Notes: generated by a model from the letters alone, not told the origin. A DNA stretch of 52,010 bases from Mesorhizobium xinjiangense (GCF_009749525.1 NZ_WOAC01000029.1:1-52010); one strand, 5' to 3'; positions 37,450 to 46,113 are shown, counted from the stretch's first letter. Program-made: numbers and translations.

Positions 37450-38658
37450 CTATGCTGCCTGCAGGCGCGTCGCTCGGGCACGAAGCCACCACAGGGCTGC
37501 AAGCGTAAATGTCGCCATGACGGCAGAATAGGCGATCAGCGGCCAGGCCGTATCGCCGCCGAGTGCCAGAACGAAGCCGGTGCCGACAGCACCGACGATG
37601 ATGCTCTGGACGCAAAAATGCAGGGCCACGGCGGTCCCGGCGATGTCGCCGAACTCCCGCAGGGCGCCGTTGGCCGTGACGGAGACCGCGAACACGATAC
37701 CCACCGCCATCGGCCACATCGGCACGATGAACGACCAGAACGATGGCGTAAGCCAGAACTGGCCGAACAACAGCACGCAGGCACCCAGGATGAGGAGCGC
37801 CATGCCGCGCACGAGGCTTCCGGCAATACCCCAACACTCCACAAAGCGCTTTGCAAAGCGTGTCGTGGCGATCATGACCAAAGCGACGGTCGCGAATGCC
37901 AGGCTGAAGCCGAGTTGCGAGAAGCCGGCGCCGCCGATCAGGATGCGCGGCGCCGTCGAGAAGAACACGAAGAACGTCCCCATGGCCGCGCCGAAGCCCA
38001 AAGTGTAGGTCCAGAAGGAAAGGCTCTTCAGCATCGGAGCGAACGACGCTCCGCGACGTGTTTCATTGACCTGCCGCGTTTCGTGCCAAGCGGGCAGCGC
38101 GAAGCCGAGCGACACCAAAGCCGGAACGCCCAGAGCGATGAAGATGAAGCGCCATCCGAACGCATCGGCAATGAGCGCGCCGGCAATCGGACCGAGCGCT
38201 GGCACAAATGCCAACATCGCGTTCATCAGGCTGTAGATGACGGTGCTCTCCGGCCTTTCCGCGTAAACATCGCGTATGGCTGCAAACAGGGCGACCAGTG
38301 TTGCCGAGGCGCCTGCCGCCTGGACCAGCCGCAGCACCACGAACAAATGTGCCGACGAGGTCGCTGCCAGGGCAAACGAGGACAGCGCAAACAGCAGTGC
38401 GCCGCCGATCAGCACAGGGCGACGGCCGACCCTGTCGGAGAGCGGGCCGAACAGGACCTGCCCGGCACCGAGCATGATCATGTAGAGGCTAAGGGTCAAC
38501 TGGACCACGGTCGGCGTGGTCTGGAGGATTGCCGGCATCGCGGGAACAACCGGCAGGTATATGTCCATGCCGAGCGAGGCGAGAATGTTGAAGGGTGCCA
38601 GAAGCATCAAGGCCGCCGGCAGGCTGCAGGTCCACGGTCGTGGATTGTAAGTAGGCAT
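37450..38658 (-). CDS. FloR/CmlA-like phenicol exporter (MFS, DHA1)
   Basis: Twelve-helix drug/proton antiporter, about 402 residues. It matches the chloramphenicol/florfenicol exporter family closely along its length: LASLGMDIYLPVVPAMPAIL (helix 1 region), LTLSLYMIMLGAGQVLFGPL with motif A DRVGRRPVL, AFVPALGPIAGALI (motif C region), GTFFVFFSTAPRILIG, FATVALVMIATTRFAKRFV and AVGIVFAVSVTANGALREF. From memory these segments are nearer to FloR/CmlA than to Bcr. The ATG at 38658 is preferred; a TTG at 38676 is in frame. No transposon surrounds it, so it is probably a chromosomal relative, not an acquired resistance gene. Actual drug range is untested. Confidence 0.82.
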   Translation of the reverse strand: MPTYNPRPWTCSLPAALMLLAPFNILASLGMDIYLPVVPAMPAILQTTPTVVQLTLSLYMIMLGAGQVLFGPLSDRVGRRPVLIGGALLFALSSFALAATSSAHLFVVLRLVQAAGASATLVALFAAIRDVYAERPESTVIYSLMNAMLAFVPALGPIAGALIADAFGWRFIFIALGVPALVSLGFALPAWHETRQVNETRRGASFAPMLKSLSFWTYTLGFGAAMGTFFVFFSTAPRILIGGAGFSQLGFSLAFATVALVMIATTRFAKRFVECWGIAGSLVRGMALLILGACVLLFGQFWLTPSFWSFIVPMWPMAVGIVFAVSVTANGALREFGDIAGTAVALHFCVQSIIVGAVGTGFVLALGGDTAWPLIAYSAVMATFTLAALWWLRARATRLQAA

Positions 38659-38736
38659 GACAAAGCATCCGCTCAAATGAATGACATTTGGCGGCGGTCT
38701 GCGCCCTCATGAAATGAGATCGGAACCGTGCAGACT

Positions 38737-38768
38737 GCCGCAACAACAAAGGCAAGGGTTGTTGCGGC
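38737..38768 (-). promoter_or_regulatory. leader hairpin upstream of FloR-like exporter
   Basis: A perfect 11-bp stem, GCCGCAACAAC with GTTGTTGCGGC, and a 10-base loop, about 80 bases upstream of the exporter start. There is no T run after it on the minus strand. CmlA-type genes are known to be induced by ribosome stalling in a leader, so this hairpin could be part of such a switch; that is an inference. Confidence 0.5.
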
Positions 38769-38840
38769 CTATCGGTCTGACTGCTTCGGTTCCATGTGTC
38801 GAGCCTGCGTGACGTGGTCGATAATGACGGACTGCCGCAT
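38769..38840 (-). CDS. putative leader peptide of FloR-like exporter
   Basis: Short frame MRQSVIIDHVTQAR... ending at a TAG that abuts the leader hairpin. An internal ATG (38793-38795 on the minus strand) gives the eight-residue MEPKQSDR, similar in length to the nine-residue cmlA leader. No clear ribosome site precedes either start, so the call is weak. A still shorter frame, MSFI, lies at 38673-38687 between hairpin and gene. Confidence 0.25.
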   Translation of the reverse strand: MRQSVIIDHVTQARHMEPKQSDR

Positions 38841-38976
38841 ATCAGGCATGCGCCGACCAGGCAACCGCCAACCGTGCCGCCTGTCCCGGATCGCTTCCGA
38901 TGTCGCCCGACCGTGGAAAGTGGCAGATCAGGAACGAACGGCCGATACGTCGGCGACATTGATGTTGCGCTGCCTG

Positions 38977-39084
38977 GCGCGCGTTCGCTTCAAATGGAAA
39001 TGTTTGAAGCAAGGATATGCGCGCCAGATCATTAAGTTTGAGCATGTGCCTTTCGCTCAAACGATTCCGTTTGAGCGGGACATG
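38977..39084 (-). repeat. 108-bp twin-hairpin repeat, copy 2
   Basis: Inverted second copy of the element at 24846-24953, 100 of 108 positions the same. The first hairpin is kept perfectly; in the second, two changes shorten the stem to 8 bp. It fills the space between the exporter leader and the next plus-strand gene, whose ATG is 13 bases beyond it. Confidence 0.9.
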
Positions 39085-39097
39085 CTGGCGGCATAAT

Positions 39098-39631
39098 ATG
39101 GCTTCGCTTCGTGAGCGCGTCGGGAGGGACCGGGTGCGACGGCTTGTCTTGGCGGCCTTGTTCGCAATGGCCGCAACACCAATGTTGGGCGCAACAGAGG
39201 CGCTGGACGCAGTCCGCATCTCGATGCTGGACGGGCGGCAACAGGGAATCCCCGCCCTTTACTCCGGCAAGACGACGGTCATCGGCCACTACGTTACCGC
39301 CATGATGCGCTACCGGGCCGAACAGATCGGCAGCACCGGACCGACGCCGTTCGCACACCGTCTCATTACCTCCTCTTTGCCCGATCCCGGCACGACCTGG
39401 ACCTGGGCCGCCAACGACGGATCCACCGTTCGGCGCGTCGACCACGGCATATTCCGCATCACGTCCTCCGATCGGCTGGGCAACCTGTTCGTCTCGATCG
39501 ACTGCCTGGACGCGGGATGGCCAAGCTTCTGGTGCAGTGACGAGCGCGAACGCGAAATGGCGGCTCCGGACCCCTCGACCATTCAGTTCGGCGGGTTCGA
39601 ATACAAGCGCGTGCTGCCGGGGTACGAGTGA
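39098..39631 (+). CDS. hypothetical exported protein
   Basis: I do not recognise this protein. From the ATG at 39098 it has 177 residues. An arginine-rich start (RERVGRDRVRR) and hydrophobic LVLAALFAMAATPMLGA suggest a signal peptide cut near residue 33. The mature part has DAVRISMLDGRQQGIPALYS, TTWTWAANDGSTVRR and two cysteines (CLDAGWPSFWC) that could form a disulfide. The open frame extends back into the 108-bp repeat, but that part is repeat sequence and is not counted. The end of the window's repeat copy probably forms its leader. No operon partner is evident. Confidence 0.55.
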   Translation: MASLRERVGRDRVRRLVLAALFAMAATPMLGATEALDAVRISMLDGRQQGIPALYSGKTTVIGHYVTAMMRYRAEQIGSTGPTPFAHRLITSSLPDPGTTWTWAANDGSTVRRVDHGIFRITSSDRLGNLFVSIDCLDAGWPSFWCSDEREREMAAPDPSTIQFGGFEYKRVLPGYE

Positions 39632-39810
39632 TCCGGCACGGCGCGAGCGCACCGGCGGATGGTCGGGCAAATGTTACAATCAATTGATTGTAACACACGG
39701 ATATCTTCTGTTATTGAGCGGAAATCAGTTCTGTTCTCCTTCCAGTGACGGAATGGTGCCCGGGCGGGGGCTTGGCCGCGCGGGGTTTCCTTTCCGCAAC
39801 GTGCCGCAAC

Positions 39811-40959
39811 ATGTGCCGATCGAACGTGCTCCGACATTACGCTCTCGCGCTTGGCGCGGCCCTCGGCGTGCTGGCGCAGGCCGGCCAGGCCGCGGCCCAG
39901 GACGTGGCGTCCATCGAGCCGCTTGCAGCCGACCGCATCGCCGCCTTCACCCGCCAGAAAGATGATGCCGCGAACGCCCGGACGCGCCAGCTCGGCCTGG
40001 TCGCGGCGCGCCTCAGACAAACGCGCAGCGCGCGCCCCAACGGCCGCAACGCCCATGCCAGCTCGCTCGCGGTGCGTTTCACCGGTGCCGGCGATGGCGC
40101 CGTGTTCGACACGGCAAACCATATCGCCCCGGAGAAGGAACGCAGAACCGATCGCCTGGCGGTCTGGTTTGCCGGCGATCTGACGGTCGACGGCGCGCGG
40201 CACGAGAATGCCCGCGCCTCGACGCTGTATTCCAACGGGGTGCTCGCCGGCAGCGATGTCCGGGTCGGACCGCATCTTCTTCTCGGCAACGCCGTCGGTT
40301 TCGGGTTCGGACGCACGGCGTTCGGCGAGACCGGCTCGCTCGGCACGCGCTATCTTTCCGATACCGCCTACGGCACGATCTTCACCGGCCGCGACAGCTA
40401 TCTCGACCTGGCGCTCGGAGCGGCGACGATGGATCATTCGACCGCCTATGACGGCGCGACCGGCGGCGGCCGGCGCGGCGGCAAGCAGGTTTTCGCCGGG
40501 ACCGGCTACAGTCGCAGCTTCCGGCACCGCCGCCTGACGATCAGGCCCTATGGCCAGTCGCGCCTGTCATGGTCCGCATTCGACCGCTCCACACGGAGCG
40601 TTGCCGATGGCTGCGCCGGTCCCGCGCGCCAAACCTACCGGGCGAGCATCACGGCCGGTGTGAGCGGCGAGCGCCCGTTCACCCATTCCGCCGGACGCTT
40701 CCGCCCCCATGCCGATGCGCGAATGGAATGGTCGCGGGCCCGGACAAGGTTCGGGGCCCGCCTTGCCGGGGCAGACGACATCGGCGATGGCCATGGCGCA
40801 ATCGCCGAGACGGCGGCGCGGCTCAACCTTACCGCCGGGGTCGACTGGACAGTGAGCGACGAGGCGACGCTTGCCACCAGCTACAATCTGTCGACAGACC
40901 TGCTGGAGAACACCGAGCGCGAGCAAACTCTGGGCGCCCGGTTCAGCATGAAGTTCTAA
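39811..40959 (+). CDS. autotransporter-type outer-membrane beta-barrel protein
   Basis: Outer-membrane protein of 382 residues. The signal peptide is ALALGAALGVLAQAGQAAA with cleavage after AAAQ (about 26-30). A short charged linker (about 30-85) is followed by about 290 residues of alternating polar/aromatic strands (e.g. TDRLAVWFAGDLTVDG, SYLDLALGAATMDH, TIRPYGQSRLSWSAF, RFRPHADARMEWSRA) that end in the C-terminal phenylalanine (FSMKF), as autotransporter barrel domains do. There is almost no passenger. ATG at 39811; an upstream in-frame start at 39745 would not give a good signal peptide. Function unknown. Confidence 0.75.
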   Translation: MCRSNVLRHYALALGAALGVLAQAGQAAAQDVASIEPLAADRIAAFTRQKDDAANARTRQLGLVAARLRQTRSARPNGRNAHASSLAVRFTGAGDGAVFDTANHIAPEKERRTDRLAVWFAGDLTVDGARHENARASTLYSNGVLAGSDVRVGPHLLLGNAVGFGFGRTAFGETGSLGTRYLSDTAYGTIFTGRDSYLDLALGAATMDHSTAYDGATGGGRRGGKQVFAGTGYSRSFRHRRLTIRPYGQSRLSWSAFDRSTRSVADGCAGPARQTYRASITAGVSGERPFTHSAGRFRPHADARMEWSRARTRFGARLAGADDIGDGHGAIAETAARLNLTAGVDWTVSDEATLATSYNLSTDLLENTEREQTLGARFSMKF

Positions 40960-41573
40960 CTCTTTGAATCCATGCATCGTGCTTGCCGAAAAATCGATTC
41001 CGATTTTCGGGCCGAAGGTCAGCCTGCTCAATCTGGTGGCTACATGGCGGCTACATTTCCTGTAGCCACATTTCCATATATCGTTAAGTCTTTGATTTTA
41101 TTTATGAAGTAAAGGAGAATTTATTGGTGGTGCAGGCAGTCTGGAGCAAGCCCGTCTCCGGTCAAATTCCCTGATAGAGCCCCAAAAACAAGGAAACCAA
41201 TCAGCATTTAAGTGAAACAATCGGGAACGATTCTACGATTATCGATTTAAATTCAAGTAATTAGCCAAAAATTCCCTTTCGATTTGAACAGGGAATTTCG
41301 AGTGCAAGTTCAGGGAACCGATGTGCTCACATTTGAGATGCGCCCAAGCTCGGGAGCCGTGCAAAGTAGGGTCGCCTTCATTCCGCAAACACCCCATTCC
41401 AACTTCCTCTCGAAGTTTATCTGCCGCATCGAGGAGCCCCACTCTTGCCGTCGCGCATCGCCCGAACGTGACGCGCCTTCCGAAATCGGGAAGTCCCTGG
41501 CACGAACGATGTGCCGAGCTTGACATCAAATGCACAAGGAAGAGCGCCCCCAATTGACTGCCAGCCCTCCCGG
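40960..41573. other. non-coding gap with degenerate repeat DNA
   Basis: This 614-bp stretch has lower GC than its flanks between about 41070 and 41280 and no credible gene. It holds a rhizobial-type hairpin CCGAAAAATCG...CGATTTTCGG (about 40986-41011), a repeated word AAATTCCCT (41164-41172 and 41269-41277), and its complement AGGGAATTT at 41290-41298, giving a 9-bp inverted repeat with a 12-base spacer. It separates core genes from the catabolic island and may be the scar of a mobile element. No tRNA gene was seen. Confidence 0.5.
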
Positions 41574-42854
41574 CTACTCGGCAGCAATCGGCCTCGAGGC
41601 GTCCACCAGCGTGCGCCAGTCTATCTCCTTGGAATAGACTCCTTCGCGTGAAGCAATGTGTGCCTGCGGAACGCGACGCTCCTCGGTGCCGATCGCCCTA
41701 CCGCCTTCTGCTACCTTGCGTGCGGCATCAACCATGAGACGTCGAAACTCGACGATTGCCAGATCCGATGCGCCAAGAACATCGCTCGTCCGATCGACAA
41801 TCGGACCCATGCTTACCCACATAACGATGTCCTGGTTCGGAATCCCCTTCACACCTGTAAAATTTCCCGCTTTCATGGCCTCCCTGTCCTGCAGGAAGTC
41901 ATTATCGAGATTGCGTTTGGGTCGCCATTTGTGGTCGACGTCCTCGCCCGGCACGGCGTGGTTGAAGCGACGCCACTCCTCGGTGCTCGGTACGTTCGGA
42001 CCGCCCCAGGCAATGAAATGAAAGGCTGTCTCCACATCGTTGATTGGCACAATGACGCTGGCGACCCTGTAGTTGTTGTTGGGCGGTATCAGCGAATAGT
42101 AGGGCGCCACGTATTCCGTGATCCGAAGATAATGATGCGTGCCGGCATTCTTGATCGGCTTTCGGATGGCCGCATAGTGGAAACCATAGCTGGTGGTTTC
42201 GGTCTGCATTCTCGGCGCCTTGTCCGTAGACGGTCTGTACCAAGCCTTGTCATCGGCCGATGCTCCCTCAACGCGGGCCGGCTTCATATCAGAGGAATGT
42301 AGAGACGAGGAGTGTGCGCTGTCGATCTGCCCCTCGTGGATCTGCGCCCAATTGGCCGGCACACGGATCTTGAGGATTGAAACCGGCGTGTCTGCCGCCG
42401 GAGCGAAGGCAGGCGGATCAAATTCAGGCATCCGCTCCTTGTCTCCGAGCCACGCCCAAACGAAGCCACCCCATTCGCGAACGGAATAGGCGCGTGCCTT
42501 GACCTTGTTCATCAGTGGACTGCCTTCGGGCTCCGATGACATTGCCACTACGTTGCCGTCCACGTCCATCTTCCAGCCATGATAGAGGCAGCGCAGCCCG
42601 CATTCTTCATTTCTGCCGAACACGAGCGAGGCACGACGATGCGGGCAGAGTTCGTCGAGTAGTCCGACACGCCCCTTCGTATCCCGAAAGGCCACGTAGC
42701 TTTCACCAAGAATCTCAACCCGCAGCGGCTTGCAGTCGGGCTCCGCGACCTCCTCTACGAGACAGACAGGCGTCCAGTGCTGGCGCATCAATCGCCCCAT
42801 TGGCCTGTCGGGGCCGACACGCGTGAGAATGTCATTCTCTTCTGGCGTAAGCAT
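41574..42854 (-). CDS. phthalate 4,5-dioxygenase-type Rieske oxygenase
   Basis: Terminal oxygenase expected to form a cis-dihydrodiol from an aromatic acid, probably phthalate. 426 residues. Rieske ligands are C70, H72 (CPHRRASL), C89 and H92 (CLYHGW). The mononuclear iron site has D178, H181 and H186 (DSAHSSSLH), with a later aspartate near DNDFLQDRE. The pattern GPIVDRTSDVLGASDLAIVE near 360-380 is typical of the phthalate/vanillate alpha-only oxygenase group, so no beta subunit is needed. The ATG at 42854 follows GGAGG by four bases. Divergent from the reductase gene. Vanillate- or isophthalate-like substrates cannot be excluded. Confidence 0.87.
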   Translation of the reverse strand: MLTPEENDILTRVGPDRPMGRLMRQHWTPVCLVEEVAEPDCKPLRVEILGESYVAFRDTKGRVGLLDELCPHRRASLVFGRNEECGLRCLYHGWKMDVDGNVVAMSSEPEGSPLMNKVKARAYSVREWGGFVWAWLGDKERMPEFDPPAFAPAADTPVSILKIRVPANWAQIHEGQIDSAHSSSLHSSDMKPARVEGASADDKAWYRPSTDKAPRMQTETTSYGFHYAAIRKPIKNAGTHHYLRITEYVAPYYSLIPPNNNYRVASVIVPINDVETAFHFIAWGGPNVPSTEEWRRFNHAVPGEDVDHKWRPKRNLDNDFLQDREAMKAGNFTGVKGIPNQDIVMWVSMGPIVDRTSDVLGASDLAIVEFRRLMVDAARKVAEGGRAIGTEERRVPQAHIASREGVYSKEIDWRTLVDASRPIAAE

Positions 42855-42877
42855 GATTCCTCCTCGAGGCCGTATAA

Positions 42878-42889
42878 TTAGCAATCTAA
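42878..42889 (-). promoter_or_regulatory. TTAG-N4-CTAA operator, oxygenase side
   Basis: On the minus strand this reads TTAGATTGCTAA, identical to the site at 50281-50292. It lies 24 bases upstream of the oxygenase start codon, in its leader or promoter. One of four such sites in the island; see the finding on the shared operator. Confidence 0.7.
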
Positions 42890-42900
42890 GCATGATTAAG

Positions 42901-42916
42901 GCATCTTCCGAGATGC
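42901..42916. promoter_or_regulatory. dyad between the two divergent operators
   Basis: GCATCT-TCCG-AGATGC, a perfect 6-bp dyad lying between the two TTAG-N4-CTAA sites of the oxygenase/reductase gap. It could bind a second regulator; no other support. Confidence 0.3.
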
Positions 42917-42925
42917 GTCCAGCCG

Positions 42926-42954
42926 TTGACACAAAATAGTTAGTTTTCTAAGTA
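42926..42954 (+). promoter_or_regulatory. promoter of reductase-dehydrogenase-decarboxylase operon, with operator
   Basis: TTGACA (42926-42931), 17-base spacer, TAAGTA (42949-42954): a good sigma-70 promoter about 30 bases before the reductase start. The palindrome TTAGTTTTCTAA (42940-42951; TTAGAAAACTAA on the other strand) overlaps the spacer and -10, where a bound repressor would block polymerase. Confidence 0.7.
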
Positions 42955-42990
42955 CACACCTGCGACACGAGGAGGAGCGCAGCGCAGTCG

Positions 42991-43941
42991 ATGAACGAAA
43001 CCAGAGAAACGATTAGGTTGACGGTCGAAGGGCGCCGCAAGCTGACCCCGACAATCACCGAATTCACTCTCGTGCCGAAGGACGGCAGGACGTTGCCGTC
43101 CTACGATCCCGGCGCACATGTGACGGTGCAGACGCCATCTGGCGCAAAACGGCGCTATTCCCTTGTCGGACCTGGCGAACAGCCCGGGCGCTATGTAATC
43201 GCGGTCAAAAAGGAGCCTCAATCGCGTGGCGGATCGCAGTCGATGCATGACGGGGCCATGGAAGGCATCGAGCTCCTCGTTGAAACGCCGGAAAACGAAT
43301 TCCCGCTCAAGGACGCGCAGAAATACCTGCTGATCGCCGGCGGCATCGGAGTCACGCCGATCTACGCCATGGCCCGCCATCTTGCGGATCGGGGCAAGCC
43401 CTTCGAGCTCATCTACTGCACGCGCAGCGCCGAAGATGCGGCCTATCTGGGCGAGATGACGGCGGAATATGGTGATCGTCTCCTCGTTCATCACGACGAC
43501 GGCGATCCCGAAAAGATCTACGACTTCTGGGATCATTTCGCCGAACCGCAGAACATGCACGTCTATTGCTGCGGGCCGAAGCCGCTTATGGAAGAGATCA
43601 AGGCGATCTCGGGCCACTGGCCCGAGGGCCGAGTCAATTTCGAGGATTTCAAGCCGATCGACGTGGTTCGCTCCGACGATGTGGCCTTCGACGTGAAACT
43701 GGCAAAATCCGGTACGACTGTCACCGTTCCTGCCAACCGCTCGATTCTGGAGGCCGTGCGCGACAGCGGTGTGCCAACGGTCAGTTCGTGCGAAAGCGGC
43801 ACCTGCGGCACATGCAAGACCCGTCTCGTTTCCGGCGATGCAGACCATCGCGACATGGTGCTGATGAACGAGGAGAAGGACGCCCACATCATGATCTGCG
43901 TTTCGCGCGCGCGCAGCGGAGACCTTGTCATTGACCTGTGA
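42991..43941 (+). CDS. phthalate dioxygenase reductase-type protein (FMN, 2Fe-2S)
   Basis: Passes electrons from NAD(P)H to the Rieske oxygenase. 316 residues in the order FMN domain (RRYSLVG, 54-60), nucleotide domain (AGGIGVTPIYAMARH, 116-130; CCGPKPLM, 193-200), then a C-terminal plant-type ferredoxin with C267, C272, C275 and C303. This class IA order is that of phthalate dioxygenase reductase and vanillate demethylase VanB. The gene overlaps the dehydrogenase gene downstream. The ATG at 42991 has GGAGGAGCG some 14 bases upstream. Confidence 0.9.
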   Translation: MNETRETIRLTVEGRRKLTPTITEFTLVPKDGRTLPSYDPGAHVTVQTPSGAKRRYSLVGPGEQPGRYVIAVKKEPQSRGGSQSMHDGAMEGIELLVETPENEFPLKDAQKYLLIAGGIGVTPIYAMARHLADRGKPFELIYCTRSAEDAAYLGEMTAEYGDRLLVHHDDGDPEKIYDFWDHFAEPQNMHVYCCGPKPLMEEIKAISGHWPEGRVNFEDFKPIDVVRSDDVAFDVKLAKSGTTVTVPANRSILEAVRDSGVPTVSSCESGTCGTCKTRLVSGDADHRDMVLMNEEKDAHIMICVSRARSGDLVIDL

Positions 43942-45124
43942 CACTGCCCCTGTCGGTGTCGGCGTCATCGGTCTCGGACGCGGATTCGTTCTGATGCTGC
44001 CGGCGTTCAGGTCCGATCCGCGCCTGCGCCTTGTCGCCGCCTGCGCCCCGCGCGAGACGTCCCGTTCGGCGTTTCGCAACGAGTTCGGCGGCAACGTCTA
44101 CGAGGACGTCGAACGCCTGTGCCGGGATCCGGCCGTAGAAATCGTCTACGTGGCCACACCCCATCAACTTCATTGCGAGCATGTGATTGCTGCGGCAAAA
44201 GCCGGCAAGCACGTCATCGTCGACAAACCGCTGGCCATAACGCTCGAGGACGGCGTTCGCATGGTCGCGGCCTGCCGCGAGGCTGGCGTACATCTCATCG
44301 TCGGGCCGAGCCACAGTTTCGACGCGCCGGTCGGCGTGGCGCGCCGCCTGATTGAAAGCGGAGAGTACGGCGCGGTGCGCATGATCCATGCCCTGAACTA
44401 TACCGACTTCCTCTACAGGCCCCGGCGCCCAGAGGAACTGCGTACCGAGTTGGGCGGCGGCGTGCTTTTCTCACAGGGCATCCATCAGATCGACATCGTA
44501 CGCCTGCTGGCCGGCGGCATGGGCACAAGCGTCTTAGCGATGACCGGCAAATGGGATCCCGACCGCCCGACCGAGGGTGCCTATTCGGCGCTGGTCTCGT
44601 TTTCCGGGGGCACCTTCGCCTCGCTCACCTATTCGGGCTACGCCCATTTCGACAGCGACGAATGGATGGGCTGGACCGGGGAACTCGGCAACGAGAAAGA
44701 TCCGAATGCCTACGGCGACGCGCGCCGCAAGCTCGCCACAGTCGCCTCGCCCGAAGAGGAGGCGCGGCTGAAATCGACGCGCACCTACGGCTCCGGCGAC
44801 ACACCGAAGACGGCGACGCGCCATGAGCATTTCGGGCCGATTATCGTTTCATGTGACAAGGCCGATCTCAGGCTCAGCCCGAAGGGCGTGCATGTTTATG
44901 GCGACACACAGCGCGGATTCGTTGCGGCACCGGACATGAAGTTTCCCCGTGCAGCCGTCACGGACGCGATCGTCGCCACCGTTCGCGGCGACGTATCGCC
45001 GCCGCAGACCGGGGCATGGGGCCTCGCCAGCATCGAACTCTGCCTCGCGATCCTGTCCGCTGCGAAGAGTGGCCAGCCAGTCGCGCTGAAACACCAGACC
45101 GGACTGAAGGAAACGACGCGATGA
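43925..45124 (+). CDS. Gfo/Idh/MocA dehydrogenase (phthalate dihydrodiol dehydrogenase-like)
   Basis: Likely oxidises the cis-4,5-dihydrodiol of phthalate to 4,5-dihydroxyphthalate. 399 residues. N-terminal NAD site VGVIGLGRGF (12-21), then DKPLA (100-104) matching the family's EKP, and GGGVLFSQGIHQIDIVRLL with the catalytic-region histidine. Pht4 of Pseudomonas belongs to this family. It starts at a TTG (43925) or the TTG two codons later, overlapping the reductase stop by about 17 bp, and its stop overlaps the decarboxylase start as ATGA. The substrate is inferred from the operon. Confidence 0.83.
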   Translation: MSLTCDTAPVGVGVIGLGRGFVLMLPAFRSDPRLRLVAACAPRETSRSAFRNEFGGNVYEDVERLCRDPAVEIVYVATPHQLHCEHVIAAAKAGKHVIVDKPLAITLEDGVRMVAACREAGVHLIVGPSHSFDAPVGVARRLIESGEYGAVRMIHALNYTDFLYRPRRPEELRTELGGGVLFSQGIHQIDIVRLLAGGMGTSVLAMTGKWDPDRPTEGAYSALVSFSGGTFASLTYSGYAHFDSDEWMGWTGELGNEKDPNAYGDARRKLATVASPEEEARLKSTRTYGSGDTPKTATRHEHFGPIIVSCDKADLRLSPKGVHVYGDTQRGFVAAPDMKFPRAAVTDAIVATVRGDVSPPQTGAWGLASIELCLAILSAAKSGQPVALKHQTGLKETTR

Positions 45125-46113
45125 GTGAACTGAAGCTATCGCTGGCAATGGGCGATTACGACCGCACGCGCGCGATCAGCGACGGCCGGGTGCACATCGA
45201 CGGTGTCGACCCGACCTGCCTGCTCATGTCGCCGGAGGAGATGTTTTTCCGCGCCTTCCGCCACCAAGCGTTCGACATCAGCGAATTGTCGCTCTCGTCC
45301 TACTCGATCTCGGTTGCTCGCGGAGAGCCGCATTACATCGCCATCCCCGTGTTCCTGTCACGTGCCTTCCGCCACACCTCGATCTACGTGCGAAAGGATC
45401 ACGGCATCGATGCACCGGCCGATCTTGTGGGGCGGCGCATCGGCATCGCTGAATACCAGCTCTCGGCCAATGTCTGGTTCCGGGGTATTCTCGAGGACGA
45501 ATTCGGCGTGAAGCCGTCGCAGATCGAATGGGTACGCGGCGGCATGGACACGCCCGGTCGACCGGAGAAGATCAAGGTCGAGCTTCCGCCGGAAATCCAC
45601 GTCTCCGAAGCACCGGAAGGTAAAACGCTCAATCAGATGCTCATCGACGGCGAGATCGACGGCTTCGTCGGGCCGCGCGCACCGCGCTGTTTCGACGAGG
45701 GCCATCCACAAATTGGCCGCCTGTTTGCCGACACGATCGCTGAAGCCGAGGCCTATTACCGAAAGACGAAGATTTTCCCGATCATGCATGTGCTAGGCGT
45801 GCGCCGTTCGCTCGCAACGCAGCATCCCTGGCTGCCGGGTGCACTCCTGAAGGCCTTTGCGCATGCAAAGACTCTCGCCGAAACGGCGCTATCGGACACA
45901 TCGGCCACCAAGGTCACAATGCCTTTCGTGGAAGACAACCTCGCCCGGACACGCGCGCTGATGGGCACCGACTTCTGGCCCTACGGGCTGGCGCTCAATC
46001 GCCATGTCATCGAGACCTTCCTCGGCTACCACGCCAAACAAGGTCTCTCGCCGCGCAAGGTGGAGGTCGACGAACTGTTCCACCCGGCGACGGTCGAGGC
46101 CTACAGCCTTTGA
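45121..46113 (+). CDS. 4,5-dihydroxyphthalate decarboxylase
   Basis: Removes one carboxyl group to give protocatechuate. 330 residues, a periplasmic-binding-like fold without signal peptide, as in Pht5/OphC. Segments: RTRAISDGRVHIDGVDPTCL near the start, FDISELSLSSYSISVARGEP (about 51-70), AIPVFLSRAFRHTSIYVRKD (about 73-92), GRRIGIAEYQLSANVWFRGI and the C-terminal DFWPYGLALNRHVIETFLGY. The ATG at 45121 is fixed by the ATGA overlap. No protocatechuate ring-cleavage gene is in the window, so further breakdown must be encoded elsewhere. Confidence 0.88.
   Translation: MSELKLSLAMGDYDRTRAISDGRVHIDGVDPTCLLMSPEEMFFRAFRHQAFDISELSLSSYSISVARGEPHYIAIPVFLSRAFRHTSIYVRKDHGIDAPADLVGRRIGIAEYQLSANVWFRGILEDEFGVKPSQIEWVRGGMDTPGRPEKIKVELPPEIHVSEAPEGKTLNQMLIDGEIDGFVGPRAPRCFDEGHPQIGRLFADTIAEAEAYYRKTKIFPIMHVLGVRRSLATQHPWLPGALLKAFAHAKTLAETALSDTSATKVTMPFVEDNLARTRALMGTDFWPYGLALNRHVIETFLGYHAKQGLSPRKVEVDELFHPATVEAYSL

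Noticed and set aside
37120-38712. 530-codon plus-strand frame
   Set aside because: Antisense to the FloR-like exporter and running through the terminator region; highly charged without domain features.
39017-39097. N-terminal extension of the exported hypothetical protein
   Set aside because: These 27 codons are translated from the 108-bp repeat element, so the ATG at 39098 is used.
40970-41240. possible tRNA gene or attachment site
   Set aside because: I looked for a cloverleaf and a T-arm GTTCRAnYC pattern and found none; the hairpin is a repeat-type dyad.
41239-41553. 104-codon minus-strand frame in the gap before the island
   Set aside because: No ribosome site, irregular composition and repeat words at its 3' end; treated as degenerate DNA.
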